From Rikenella microfusus (lineage in GTDB: Bacteria; Bacteroidota; Bacteroidia; Bacteroidales; VadinHA17), in contig DZBJ01000027.1 of the NCBI GenBank assembly GCA_022736275.1, positions 2,910 through 43,048 on the forward strand: DNA of 40,139 bases. The letters run 5' to 3'. The notes beneath the pieces are model-generated. The model saw only the letters and a list, made by a program, of their open reading frames with translations, made no database searches and was not told the DNA's origin. Both the position numbers and the translations under genes were made by a program. Below are positions 23,976 through 32,059 of the stretch, piece after piece; the first letter of the stretch is position 1; every line of letters begins with the position of its first letter.

Positions 23976-25313
23976 TTATTCAACCACATCAATCTCAAAT
24001 ATCTCATGTCTGTCGAACTGCAGCCAGTACTTAATCGAGTTTTGCCTTACCAGTTCCCAGTAGATATCGCTGTCAAGGCCGTAGATGAAATTAATCTCCT
24101 TCAGCTCCGATGAAACTTTCTCTTCGAGCTCTTTTTTCAGGGTGATCCGTATTGTTTTTCCCTTGTAGGTGAAGTCAGCCGCAGCAAAAGAAGGTTTTTC
24201 AGTGCTGACTGTCAGCAGTCCGTGTCCGGGAGTTGCGCCGGTACTTACCTGAATACCGTCATTCATGCAGCTCAGGGGCGGCATTGAGCCTGCGCGGGTG
24301 GTTACCGTCATCTCATCAACGCCTGTACAGAAATACTCACGCGCACGGATCCCCATTTTAACGCCAATAATTGCATACACTCCCAGATGACGGTGGAGTT
24401 CATTGCCTATTACCCCTGAGGTCCATTCATCTTCACCGTACCTGTTTCGTATTTCAGCAACAAATGGCTGAAGATCGGGCATATAAAAGGAAGTATCGTC
24501 AGGCATGAACTTAATTACCTGCATCCTTTCGACTGTCTCTCCGCTGAGGATTTTAATGGTTGCCTGCCTCAACCCGTTTATGTCTGACGGAGAGTGGTAA
24601 ATGTTCTTGTTGGCCGTATCCGTAGTGGTAAAGAGTTCAGGGAAATGCAGGAGCAGGGGTGCCATTTCATCAAAAGCGGTATTAGCGAATGAGTGGGAAG
24701 CCATGGAGTTTACCAGGGCATTGACCTTTGCGGCATAGGGTGTATGGAGCTTGCCGATCTCTCTTATCAGGTTATCATCAAAGAAGCCTTCACCTCCGCC
24801 TCCGGCAACCAGCACCGGGACAGCTGCCCCGAGAACCTGCTCCGCGTCGTCAGGTGAGGTTTTATAGTTAAAGCCATCTTTGCCCGGAAGGCCGCTGTTG
24901 GTCCACAGCACCTGCCTGATCTTTGAGGTGAACTGTTGCGAATGCTCCATCGCTCTCCGCGCGGTAGTCAGGGGGCCCATAGCGATAAATGTCACCAGGG
25001 TTGTTTCTGCAGCCAGGGTCTGTTCAATAAGCATGACAGCATCATCACCCCGTGCAACGGGCAGTCCCTCATGCCACAGTTTGTCAGCCAGCGACCTGAT
25101 CTTTTCATATGCAACAGGAGCCCTGTGATAACCGTCAGAAGCGGTAATTGCAAGAATCCTTACGTCAGGAGATGCCATCAGCATACAGATTGCCTTCAGG
25201 TCGTCAATGCCTCCGTCGCTGTCTATGATCACGTAATGACGGGGCTTCCAGGGGTGCGCACCGGCAGGTATAATCAGCAGTAGAAGCAGAAAAGATAATA
25301 TAGTCCGTCTCAT
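23976..25313 (-). CDS. Exported nucleoside-hydrolase-like protein
   Basis: The ATG at 25313 is preferred over the open frame's upstream start at 25382: it is preceded by AAGGGG, starts a good signal peptide (RRTILSFLLLLLIIPAGA) and lies just downstream of a perfect -7 box. The 445-residue product opens with the inosine-uridine nucleoside hydrolase signature IDSDGGIDD (usually DxDxGxDD, which binds calcium) and AICMLMASPDVRILAIT. Most cytoplasmic family members are about 310 residues; this one is exported and has about 130 extra C-terminal residues (after about 315) that look like beta-strands. It probably cleaves ribosides in the periplasm, but substitution of the metal-loop residues leaves this open. 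Confidence 0.75.
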   Translation of the reverse strand: MRRTILSFLLLLLIIPAGAHPWKPRHYVIIDSDGGIDDLKAICMLMASPDVRILAITASDGYHRAPVAYEKIRSLADKLWHEGLPVARGDDAVMLIEQTLAAETTLVTFIAMGPLTTARRAMEHSQQFTSKIRQVLWTNSGLPGKDGFNYKTSPDDAEQVLGAAVPVLVAGGGGEGFFDDNLIREIGKLHTPYAAKVNALVNSMASHSFANTAFDEMAPLLLHFPELFTTTDTANKNIYHSPSDINGLRQATIKILSGETVERMQVIKFMPDDTSFYMPDLQPFVAEIRNRYGEDEWTSGVIGNELHRHLGVYAIIGVKMGIRAREYFCTGVDEMTVTTRAGSMPPLSCMNDGIQVSTGATPGHGLLTVSTEKPSFAAADFTYKGKTIRITLKKELEEKVSSELKEINFIYGLDSDIYWELVRQNSIKYWLQFDRHEIFEIDVVE

Positions 25314-25327
25314 TTTCCCCTTTTCCC

Positions 25328-25335
25328 CAAATGTA
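25328..25335 (-). promoter_or_regulatory. Putative -7 promoter box for the nucleoside-hydrolase-like gene
   Basis: On the minus strand this reads TACATTTG, a full match to TAnnTTTG, 15 bases before the ATG at 25313. The resulting leader would be very short. The box lies inside the longer version of the ORF, which supports the downstream start. No clear -33 element is seen. Confidence 0.4.
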
Positions 25336-25446
25336 ATAATTAAACGCCTATTGCCGGTTGAAATCGTCACTGCCTGCCGCACAACAGCCTCATCTTTATG
25401 AACGGATTTGGATTTTTACTATCTTGACAACCCTAATTCTGTTTTT

Positions 25447-27018
25447 GTGAGGAAAAGGATCTGGTTGTGGTTTTTAACCGGCATTGTGGCCGGGGCGTTG
25501 ATTTTGCTGGGATTTGGGAAGGCGGTTGAGGCCACCTCAACGAATGATTTCTGCGCCTTGTGCCATGTACATCCGCAAGCAACCTCCAGCTGGAAGCAGG
25601 GGGTTCATTATGCCACACAATCGGGGTACCGGGTAGCATGCACTGAATGCCATCTGCCGCCAAAGGGTGAGGGTTACCTCATCGAGAAGGGCAGGACGGG
25701 CATGCGTGATCTCTGGAGTTACCTTACCAAAGACACAGCGGAGTTTGACTGGGATGCAGCCTCGACGCTTGAGAGAGCTTCAAAACATGTTTACAATTCC
25801 ACCTGTGTGAAGTGTCATGAGAATCTCTTCCCTGCAAAACTGACGCGCGAAGGATCCGATGCGCATCTCTATTACAAGCAGATGACCGAAAAGGGAGAAG
25901 ATATTCACTGCATCAGCTGTCACCTTAACGCAGGACATTACATCAAAGATTACATTCACGGCAGCAACACCGGCTTCGGGAAAGCGGTGAATGCAACCGA
26001 CACTCTCTATACCGCTCCCTCAACGGTAACCTCCTTCGATAATTTCACAGAGCAGATACCCGGCTCAGGGGTCTCCTTCCGCATGGTCGCCGTACCGGGC
26101 GGTACATACACGATGGGGAGTCCTGATAACGAGCCGTTACGCAGGGCTGACGAGACTCTCCGGGAGGTAAGCGTTGATTCGTTCTTCATCGCCGAGGTGG
26201 AGGTTACATGGGATGAGTACATGGAGTTCTACAGGCAGACGGCCTCGGAGGGCAGGTCAACGGATACTGAGGGGTCCAGGACGAAGAAGTCTGATGTGGA
26301 TGCTGTCAGCGGTGCCACGCCTCCGTACGGCAAGCCCGATCAGAACTGGGGTATGGGGCAAAGGCCAGCCATTTCGATGAGCTATCATGCAGCCGAGACC
26401 TATTGCAGTTGGCTATCACAGGTGACCGGGAAAAAGTACCGTCTGCCCACCGAGGCGGAGTGGGAATATGCATGCAGGGCCGGAACGCAGACACCATATT
26501 TCTTTGAAGGTGATCCGGCGAGATTTGAAAAGAGGTCTCTTATCGGGAAAAAGTCAGATACTACGGTAATCAGCACATATGTAATCTACAGGGGCAACAG
26601 TCGTTCAAAGACGCAGGAGCCTTCCGCCGTGAAGGCTAATCCGTGGGGCATCAGAAACATGAGCGGCAATGTGGCGGAGTTCTGTTCCGACATATATGAG
26701 GGCACCGGGGAGCGTGTGATCAGGGGAGGATCATACCGTGACGGTGCCGGGGGCGTAAGGAGCGCTGTACGTGATTACACAAGGACTTCTGATTGGCTGA
26801 AGACCGATCCGCAGATGCCGAAAAGCATCTGGTGGTACTCGGATTGCTTCTATGTGGGATTCAGGGTTATGTTGGATTATAATCAGGGAGTAGAGGGCCG
26901 AGTGTTAATAAATGACCCGCCAGCTGGCGGATCATTTGAGCGAAGGCGCCAGCTTGCAGGGAAGGCAACCTTCAGTCGGCAGCCCACAGTCTTCAGTCAG
27001 CAGAAGGCGATTAACTGA
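25447..27018 (+). CDS. NapC/NrfH-type tetrahaem cytochrome fused to an FGE-sulfatase-fold domain
   Basis: I start at GTG 25447, which gives RKR before the membrane anchor WLWFLTGIVAGALILLGFG; a TTG at 25408 is the alternative. Residues 1-170 form a NapC/NirT/NrfH module with four haem sites CxxCH: C36/C39, C65/C68, C120/C123 and C155/C158. Residues about 208-478 form a SUMF1/FGE-fold domain (GGTYTMGSPDNEP, RLPTEAEWEYACRAG, RNMSGNVAEFCSD, RGGSYRDG, GFRVML). The paired cysteines that bind copper in true formylglycine-generating enzymes are absent, so it is probably a structural or other enzymatic relative. Residues 479-523 are encoded by a palindrome and a heptamer array and look like an accidental extension. 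The cytochrome half should pass electrons from menaquinol. Confidence 0.85.
   Translation: MRKRIWLWFLTGIVAGALILLGFGKAVEATSTNDFCALCHVHPQATSSWKQGVHYATQSGYRVACTECHLPPKGEGYLIEKGRTGMRDLWSYLTKDTAEFDWDAASTLERASKHVYNSTCVKCHENLFPAKLTREGSDAHLYYKQMTEKGEDIHCISCHLNAGHYIKDYIHGSNTGFGKAVNATDTLYTAPSTVTSFDNFTEQIPGSGVSFRMVAVPGGTYTMGSPDNEPLRRADETLREVSVDSFFIAEVEVTWDEYMEFYRQTASEGRSTDTEGSRTKKSDVDAVSGATPPYGKPDQNWGMGQRPAISMSYHAAETYCSWLSQVTGKKYRLPTEAEWEYACRAGTQTPYFFEGDPARFEKRSLIGKKSDTTVISTYVIYRGNSRSKTQEPSAVKANPWGIRNMSGNVAEFCSDIYEGTGERVIRGGSYRDGAGGVRSAVRDYTRTSDWLKTDPQMPKSIWWYSDCFYVGFRVMLDYNQGVEGRVLINDPPAGGSFERRRQLAGKATFSRQPTVFSQQKAIN
26911..26936. repeat. 26-base palindrome inside the 3' end of the cytochrome/FGE gene
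   Basis: The sequence reads nearly identically on both strands: CCGCCAGCTGGCGG at its core (26917-26930) is perfect, flanked by AATGA and TCATT with one mismatched pair. It is in frame and encodes part of the odd C-terminal tail. It resembles dispersed palindromic units and the 16-base palindrome at 2862-2877. Confidence 0.65.
26964..27005. repeat. Degenerate 7-bp tandem array (NNCAGTC) in coding sequence
   Basis: Heptamers in register: GGCAACC, TTCAGTC, GGCAGCC, CACAGTC, TTCAGTC and AGCAGAA. All carry C-A at positions 3-4. The array is translated as the last part of the cytochrome/FGE protein and ends 10 bases before its TGA. It is one of several period-7 arrays in the window. Confidence 0.7.
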
Positions 27019-27137
27019 TGTCGGCACGAGAAAATAAAAATACTACGCCTTAGACGTTAAAGTACTGTAGAACAGAATGATATTATAAAAAATAATACCC
27101 TGTAGGGGTTTAAGTATCTTCCTGACAACAATAATTA

Positions 27138-27145
27138 TAACTTTG
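27138..27145 (+). promoter_or_regulatory. Putative -7 promoter box for the Gfo/Idh operon
   Basis: TAACTTTG is a full match to the Bacteroidota -7 consensus, 20 bases before the ATG at 27166, in the 147-base gap after the cytochrome/FGE gene. The -33 region (TATCTTCCTG) matches poorly. The same gap holds CCCTGTAGGGG (27098-27108), an 11-mer that recurs at 31975-31985. Confidence 0.5.
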
Positions 27146-27165
27146 AATTATAGAACTTAACCGTT

Positions 27166-28494
27166 ATGAAAAAATCATCCATCTCGAGAAGAAACTTTCT
27201 GGGCACGGCAGCAGCTGCCGGTGCAGCTGGCATAATCGTGCCGGCACTTATTACCTCATGCTCATCAAAGAAAGCCAAGAGCGTCATTCTGCCGGTCATG
27301 CCTGACGTGGCTCCCGACGGTCCGCTACTCAGGGCAGGACTGATCGGCTGCGGGGGCAGGGGCACAGGCGCCGCCCTGAACTTCCTTCATGCCGGACCAA
27401 ATCTCACTATCACAGCACTTGGCGACGTCTTTGCCGACAGGGTCACTTCATGCCGGGAGCGTCTGGCCAAGGACGGTGCTGAGATAGCCGAGGAGAACTG
27501 TTTCGCTGGCTTTGACGCCTACCAGAAGGTGATCGACGCCGGAGTAGATGTGATCCTCCTTGCCACTCCTCCGTTCTTCAGGCCTCTGCACTTGGAAGCC
27601 GCTGTAACAGCTGGCAAGCATGTCTTCATGGAGAAGCCAGTTGCAGTTGACCCGGCAGGTGTCAGGCAGATAATGGCATCAGGAGAGAAGGCAAAGGGCA
27701 TGGAACTGTGTATTGTCACAGGCACCCAGAGGCATCACCAGCATGATTATGTTGCCACATGGGGCAAAGTGCAGGAAGGTATGATAGGTGACATCGTGGC
27801 CGCAAACTGCTACTGGAACCAAAATCAGCTGTGGTACCGTGATCCCAATCCTTCATGGTCGGAGATGGAATACATGATACGCGACTGGGTCAACTGGTGC
27901 TGGCTTTCAGGCGATCATATCGTAGAGCAGCATGTCCACAATATTGATGTAATAAACTGGTTTACAGGGAAAAAGCCTGTATCGGCAGTATCATTCGGTG
28001 CCCGTCACAGGCGCGTCACAGGTGATCAGTATGATCTCTTCAGCACTGACTTCATTTATGAAGGGGGATTCCATGTTCACAGCATGTGCCGCCAGATAAA
28101 CGGAACCGAGGGCAACGTCTCGGAATGGATACAGGGCACTGCGGGAACCTCCAACTGCCAGAATACGGTCTGGGGCCCTGCCGGAACAGAATTATGGAAA
28201 TACGACGGCTACAAGCTTGACGATCAGGGAAAGATGACTGACCAGTTGATCAGGAGTCCGTATGATCAGGAACATATTGATTTTGTGACTGCCATCCGCA
28301 CCGCGAAGCCTTTGAACGAGGCTGAATTTGTTGCAGTGTCAACAATGGCCGGCATCATGGGACGCGTATCAGCATACACCGGCAAGAAGGTGACATGGGA
28401 TGAGATGATGAACTCAGAGCTGAAGCTCGGGCCGCAGGTATTTGATATGGGCCCGGTTGATGTTCCTAAGAGTGTCCCTGTTCCTGGTGAGTAA
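27166..28494 (+). CDS. Tat-exported Gfo/Idh/MocA-family oxidoreductase lipoprotein
   Basis: The 442-residue protein starts with a Tat signal (SRRNFLG, residues 7-13) followed by a lipobox (ITSC, Cys32), so it is folded before export and then lipid-anchored. The Rossmann motif GLIGCGGRGTGAA binds NAD(P); EKPVAVDPAGVRQI is the family's catalytic-lysine segment (EKP). The C-terminal alpha/beta domain (HVHNIDVINWFTGKKP) binds the substrate. Family members oxidise or epimerise sugars and inositols. Exported Gfo/Idh proteins are widespread in Bacteroidota and some act as glycoside hydrolases through NAD-assisted chemistry. It forms an operon with the isomerase gene 16 bases downstream. Confidence 0.88.
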   Translation: MKKSSISRRNFLGTAAAAGAAGIIVPALITSCSSKKAKSVILPVMPDVAPDGPLLRAGLIGCGGRGTGAALNFLHAGPNLTITALGDVFADRVTSCRERLAKDGAEIAEENCFAGFDAYQKVIDAGVDVILLATPPFFRPLHLEAAVTAGKHVFMEKPVAVDPAGVRQIMASGEKAKGMELCIVTGTQRHHQHDYVATWGKVQEGMIGDIVAANCYWNQNQLWYRDPNPSWSEMEYMIRDWVNWCWLSGDHIVEQHVHNIDVINWFTGKKPVSAVSFGARHRRVTGDQYDLFSTDFIYEGGFHVHSMCRQINGTEGNVSEWIQGTAGTSNCQNTVWGPAGTELWKYDGYKLDDQGKMTDQLIRSPYDQEHIDFVTAIRTAKPLNEAEFVAVSTMAGIMGRVSAYTGKKVTWDEMMNSELKLGPQVFDMGPVDVPKSVPVPGE

Positions 28495-28510
28495 TTAACT
28501 GAGAACGACA

Positions 28511-29449
28511 ATGTACTCAAGATCAAGACGCAGTTTTCTGAAAGGGGCCGCAGCCACCGGCGCGGCTCTTTTTACGGCACCGGCACTTCTCGGCGGAAGG
28601 AGCCGGTCAGCACTTGTGGCTGACGCTGACAAGCCTTTCAGGCTGGCATATGCGCCATCGATAGGAATGTTTCGCGAGCTTTGCGGCAGCGATGACCCGG
28701 TAGACAATATTCAGTTCATTGCCGACAAGGGTTTCAGGGCAGTCTTCGACAACGGGCTTCCGGGGCGTCCCCCTGCCGAGCAGGAGCGTATTGCCTCAGC
28801 CATCCAGCGGATGGGCCTGATGATGGGGCCATGGGTGTTGTATGCCGATTTCGGAAAGACATCCTTCGTGCTTCCCCACAGGGAGGTGCGCGACTTCCTG
28901 ACGGTGAAGATGGAAGAGGGTATTGACATCGCCAAAAGAACCGGATTTAAGATGGCGCTGGTTGTGCCCGGACGATATGATGAAAGGCTTCATCATGACC
29001 TGCAGAGGTCAAATGTCATTGACAACTTCCGTTACTGCGCTGAGCTGACGGAACCTGAAGGCATGACGCTGGTGATCGAGCCTCTCAACACGCTGCGTGA
29101 CCATCCGGGTCTCTGGCTGACCCAGATGCCGCAGGCCTACCAGGTATGCAAGGCGGTGAACAGTCCTGCCGTGAAGATCGTAAATGACTTATATCATCAA
29201 CAGATCACCGAGGGCAACCTGATACCCAACATCGAGGCATGCTGGGATCAGATAGCCGCCTTCCACGTGGGAGACAACCCCGGGCGCAATGAGCCGACAA
29301 CGGGAGAGATCAATTACAAGAACATCTTCAAATACATTCTGTCGCGTGATTATACAGGGGTGATATGCATGGAGCACGGCCGCAGTGTCAGGGGACCTGA
29401 GGGAGTTAAAAGGGTCATTGAAGCCTACCGCGAGTGCGATCCTTTCTGA
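28511..29449 (+). CDS. Tat-exported sugar-phosphate isomerase/epimerase-like protein (Hyi type)
   Basis: The 312-residue protein has a Tat signal (RRSFLKGAA, cleavage near LLGG) and a xylose-isomerase-like TIM barrel. Metal-binding and catalytic positions of hydroxypyruvate isomerase-type enzymes are readable: the glutamate in LVIEPLN, NDLYHQQITEGNL, FHVGDNPGRNEP and CMEHG near the C-terminus. It likely isomerises or epimerises a sugar or 2-keto-acid delivered in the periplasm. It follows the Gfo/Idh gene by 16 bases; export of both suggests one periplasmic sugar-modifying route. The exact substrate is unknown. Confidence 0.85.
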   Translation: MYSRSRRSFLKGAAATGAALFTAPALLGGRSRSALVADADKPFRLAYAPSIGMFRELCGSDDPVDNIQFIADKGFRAVFDNGLPGRPPAEQERIASAIQRMGLMMGPWVLYADFGKTSFVLPHREVRDFLTVKMEEGIDIAKRTGFKMALVVPGRYDERLHHDLQRSNVIDNFRYCAELTEPEGMTLVIEPLNTLRDHPGLWLTQMPQAYQVCKAVNSPAVKIVNDLYHQQITEGNLIPNIEACWDQIAAFHVGDNPGRNEPTTGEINYKNIFKYILSRDYTGVICMEHGRSVRGPEGVKRVIEAYRECDPF

Positions 29450-29477
29450 GAATAGTTATTTAATCACCAACATCTGT

Positions 29478-31208
29478 TTGAGCAGAGGCACCGTAATCAT
29501 AAGCGACAAGTGGATCAGGGCCTCCATTATTGGCACGATATGGGCTGCTGCCGAGATCGTTCTCGGCAGTTTCCTGCATAACCTCCGTGTGCCCTTCAGC
29601 GGTAACGTTCTGACTGCCATAGCTTTGGTAATACTTATCTCGGTAAGCTACAGATGGCGTGAACACGGCCTCTACTGGCGGGCCGGACTGATATGCGCGC
29701 TGATGAAGGCGATGTCGCCCAGCGCAATCATCTTCGGTCCGATGATCGCCATCATTATGGAGTCACTGCTGCTCGAGGCATCATTAAGACTGTTCGGAAG
29801 AACATTCGCCGGGTTCATAATCGGATCGATGTTAGCCATGTCATGGAATCTCTTCCAGAAGATATTCAATATGATCTTTTTTTACGGTGGCAACATTGTA
29901 GATATTTATTCGAGCATCACCGCTTACGCTTCAAAGCAGCTGAACCTCCGGTTTGATGCCTTCTGGGCGCCGCTGGTGCTGCTTCTGGTCATCTACGCTC
30001 TTTTTGGCGCTGCAGCGGCTGTCGCGGGTATTATCACCGGCCGGAGGATAGCATCGCTGCCGCCTGAGGAGTCGCTGCCTGAACCTGCAGTCATAAGATC
30101 ATCACCAAAAAAGGAGGAGCATCCGTTTGACTATTCCCTTGCATGGCTGGCCGCCGACGTGTTGCTAATTGCCGCGATGCTGGTGGTTGTAAGCACTGCA
30201 AAGTGGTACTGGTGGCTGATTACGGTCATCCCCGGTATCACCATCCTTGCCATGCGGTATAAGAGGGCCATGCGGCAGCTCTCGAAGCCGGGCTTCTGGT
30301 TTACATTCGTAATCATTACAATGCTGTCGGCCCTGGCCTTCACTGCATTTCAGCCCGGTAAGCATGATTTGACGGCGGCTATCCTCATCGGGATACAGAT
30401 GAACTTCAGGGCAATAATAATCATCGTGGGATTCTCATCCCTGGGAACGGAGTTGTATAATCCGAAGGTACGCAGCCTCTTTGGCAGGACTCGCCTCAGG
30501 CAACTGCCGGTGGCCCTTGAACTTGCTGCCGCCAGCCTGCCCACGATGATAGCCGACATGCCCGACCTTAAGACTGCGATAAAAAAACCGGTCTCAATAC
30601 TTAACCGGATGATCACACGTGTGGAGAGGCGATTGAATGACGAAAGGAGAGAGCAGCAGGGGATGAAGAAGGTTTTCATCGTCACGGGCACAATAGGAGA
30701 AGGAAAGACTGCCTGGCTTGCCAAACTTGCCGGCCTGCTGAAGGAAAAAGGAGTCAGAGTGGGAGGTATACTTGCGCTGCGGATAGTGGAAGAAGACAGA
30801 ACAACCGGTTACGATGTCTCGGTTATCAGTACCGGGGTCAGGACTCCCTTCCTGAGACATACCGGAAGTGAGGATATGGGGGTTGACAGATTCACCGTTC
30901 ATGATGCCGGCCTCGATGCCGGGAAGAGCGCACTTCATCCTGAGAATAATCACGACAGGGATGTGATCATTATCGATGAAGCAGGTCCGCTTGAACTGAG
31001 GGGTATGGGATGGAGCGAGAGACTGTCGTGGCTTCTGAATGAGAACTGTGCCATACTGATCATTGCAGTAAGGAAAAACCTCATTGAAGCTGTGACTGAA
31101 AGATTCGGTCTGGAAGGTGCCAGGGTTATAGATGTGGCCTCCGGTGATGTAGTCAGGTATGCAAATGAGATTGCAGCTATGATTCCAAAGAGAATTGATA
31201 ATGAATGA
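29478..31208 (+). CDS. Polytopic membrane protein fused to a THEP1-type NTPase
   Basis: I choose TTG 29478; a GTG at 29385 would overlap the isomerase gene by 65 bases and adds no recognisable domain. The first 390 of 576 residues are membrane-embedded, with about ten hydrophobic segments. The first six (ASIIGTIWAAAEIVLGSF to LLLVIYALFGAAAAVAG) recall ECF-type S components, and the last four (VLLIAAMLVVVST to FRAIIIIVGFSSLG, then a charged helical region) recall an EcfT-like scaffold; this is impression, not proof. From M396 (ATG 30663) a complete THEP1/NTPase domain follows: P-loop VTGTIGEGKTAW and Walker B VIIIDEAGPLEL. THEP1 proteins hydrolyse NTPs and are usually soluble, single-domain proteins. 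The fusion suggests an NTP-driven membrane machine. Confidence 0.75.
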   Translation: MSRGTVIISDKWIRASIIGTIWAAAEIVLGSFLHNLRVPFSGNVLTAIALVILISVSYRWREHGLYWRAGLICALMKAMSPSAIIFGPMIAIIMESLLLEASLRLFGRTFAGFIIGSMLAMSWNLFQKIFNMIFFYGGNIVDIYSSITAYASKQLNLRFDAFWAPLVLLLVIYALFGAAAAVAGIITGRRIASLPPEESLPEPAVIRSSPKKEEHPFDYSLAWLAADVLLIAAMLVVVSTAKWYWWLITVIPGITILAMRYKRAMRQLSKPGFWFTFVIITMLSALAFTAFQPGKHDLTAAILIGIQMNFRAIIIIVGFSSLGTELYNPKVRSLFGRTRLRQLPVALELAAASLPTMIADMPDLKTAIKKPVSILNRMITRVERRLNDERREQQGMKKVFIVTGTIGEGKTAWLAKLAGLLKEKGVRVGGILALRIVEEDRTTGYDVSVISTGVRTPFLRHTGSEDMGVDRFTVHDAGLDAGKSALHPENNHDRDVIIIDEAGPLELRGMGWSERLSWLLNENCAILIIAVRKNLIEAVTERFGLEGARVIDVASGDVVRYANEIAAMIPKRIDNE

Positions 31209-31908
31209 GATACTTGATAAGGTAAGAAGAGAGCTGATGGAAGCTTCGGATGAGAAGACCCGTGAAACGGGACTGCGGTTCTTCAAAGAGGTGGTTAGCC
31301 TTTACGGCATCAGGGCAAAAACCGTGACTGAAATTGCACGGTCAAACTACGCGCTGATAAAGCATAGTCCGAAGCAGGAGATTCTAAATCAGTGTGACTC
31401 TCTCTGGCAGTCAGGAATGATGGAGGAGACTTTCGTGGCCTGCATGTGGTCGGAGAAGCTTGCCGGGCAGTTTGTTCCGGAGGATTTTAAGGTACTGGAG
31501 AGGTGGGTTCACATGTATGTCAATAACTGGGCTTCATGCGACACTCTCTGCAATCACACCGTGGGCGATTTCATCGGTAAGTATCCAGGTTTTATCAGTG
31601 AACTGAAGAGGTGGGCGAGGTCGGAAAACCGGTGGGTAAAACGGGCTTCGGCCGTTTCCTTGATCATTCCGGCCCGCAGGGGAAAGTTCCTTGCCGAAAT
31701 CTTTGCAATAGCCGAAATATTGCTGCTCGACACTGATGACATGGTACAGAAGGGTTACGGCTGGATGCTGAAGGAGGCCAGCAAACCCTGGCAGAAGGAG
31801 GTGTTCGATTTTGTCATCAGGAACAAAGCTGTCATGCCCCGTACAGCCCTGAGATATGCCATAGAAAAGATGCCCCCGGATCTCAGGTCGCAAGCAATGA
31901 AAAAATAG
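31201..31908 (+). CDS. AlkD-like DNA alkylation repair/HEAT-repeat protein
   Basis: The ATG at 31201 (overlapping the previous gene by eight bases) is preferred over a TTG two codons upstream. The 235-residue all-helical product matches the DNA alkylation repair family: short tandem helices, FVACMWSEKL, the VNNWASCDTLCNHTVG segment, NRWVKRASAVSLIIPAR and a terminal DMVQKGYGWMLKEAS. In AlkD the aligned Trp, Asp and Arg residues line the DNA groove used to excise N3- and N7-alkylated purines. WASCD (Trp..Asp), RWVKR and KGYGWMLKE carry the corresponding positions, so activity is plausible. Cotranscription with a membrane NTPase is not functionally obvious. Confidence 0.85.
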   Translation: MNEILDKVRRELMEASDEKTRETGLRFFKEVVSLYGIRAKTVTEIARSNYALIKHSPKQEILNQCDSLWQSGMMEETFVACMWSEKLAGQFVPEDFKVLERWVHMYVNNWASCDTLCNHTVGDFIGKYPGFISELKRWARSENRWVKRASAVSLIIPARRGKFLAEIFAIAEILLLDTDDMVQKGYGWMLKEASKPWQKEVFDFVIRNKAVMPRTALRYAIEKMPPDLRSQAMKK

Positions 31909-31974
31909 AGGATAGTAGTCCCTCATGGATGTCATGTCTGCAGTGCCAGTGAAAGGTTGTAAAGTCAGTTCTGG

Positions 31975-31985
31975 CCCTGTAGGGG
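31975..31985. repeat. CCCTGTAGGGG, second copy of a shared 11-mer
   Basis: This exact 11-mer also occurs at 27098-27108. Here it runs on into CGAAC, giving AGGGGCGAAC, a string that I recall as part of common dispersed intergenic repeats in many bacteria. It lies in the 151-base gap before the phosphodiesterase gene, within the longer, unlikely version of that ORF. Confidence 0.4.
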
Positions 31986-32059
31986 CGAACTTCTTATGGA
32001 ACCTTTCCAATCAAAATTTGTTTTATTTTTCAGAACCGAAAATTCAATATACAGAACCG

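Noticed and set aside
23976..25313. Active inosine-uridine hydrolase with assigned substrate
   Set aside because: The calcium-loop residues partly differ and the protein has an unusual C-terminal extension, so the substrate was not stated.
25313..25382. Longer nucleoside-hydrolase-like protein starting at 25382
   Set aside because: It would place an extra 23 residues before a good signal peptide and span the predicted promoter; the ATG at 25313 fits better.
25447..27018. Formylglycine-generating enzyme that activates sulfatases
   Set aside because: The paired catalytic cysteines are missing and no sulfatase gene is in the window.
31925..32059. N-terminal extension of the phosphodiesterase from 31925
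   Set aside because: The stretch contains an intergenic-type repeat and delays the lipoprotein signal; ATG 32060 is the natural start.
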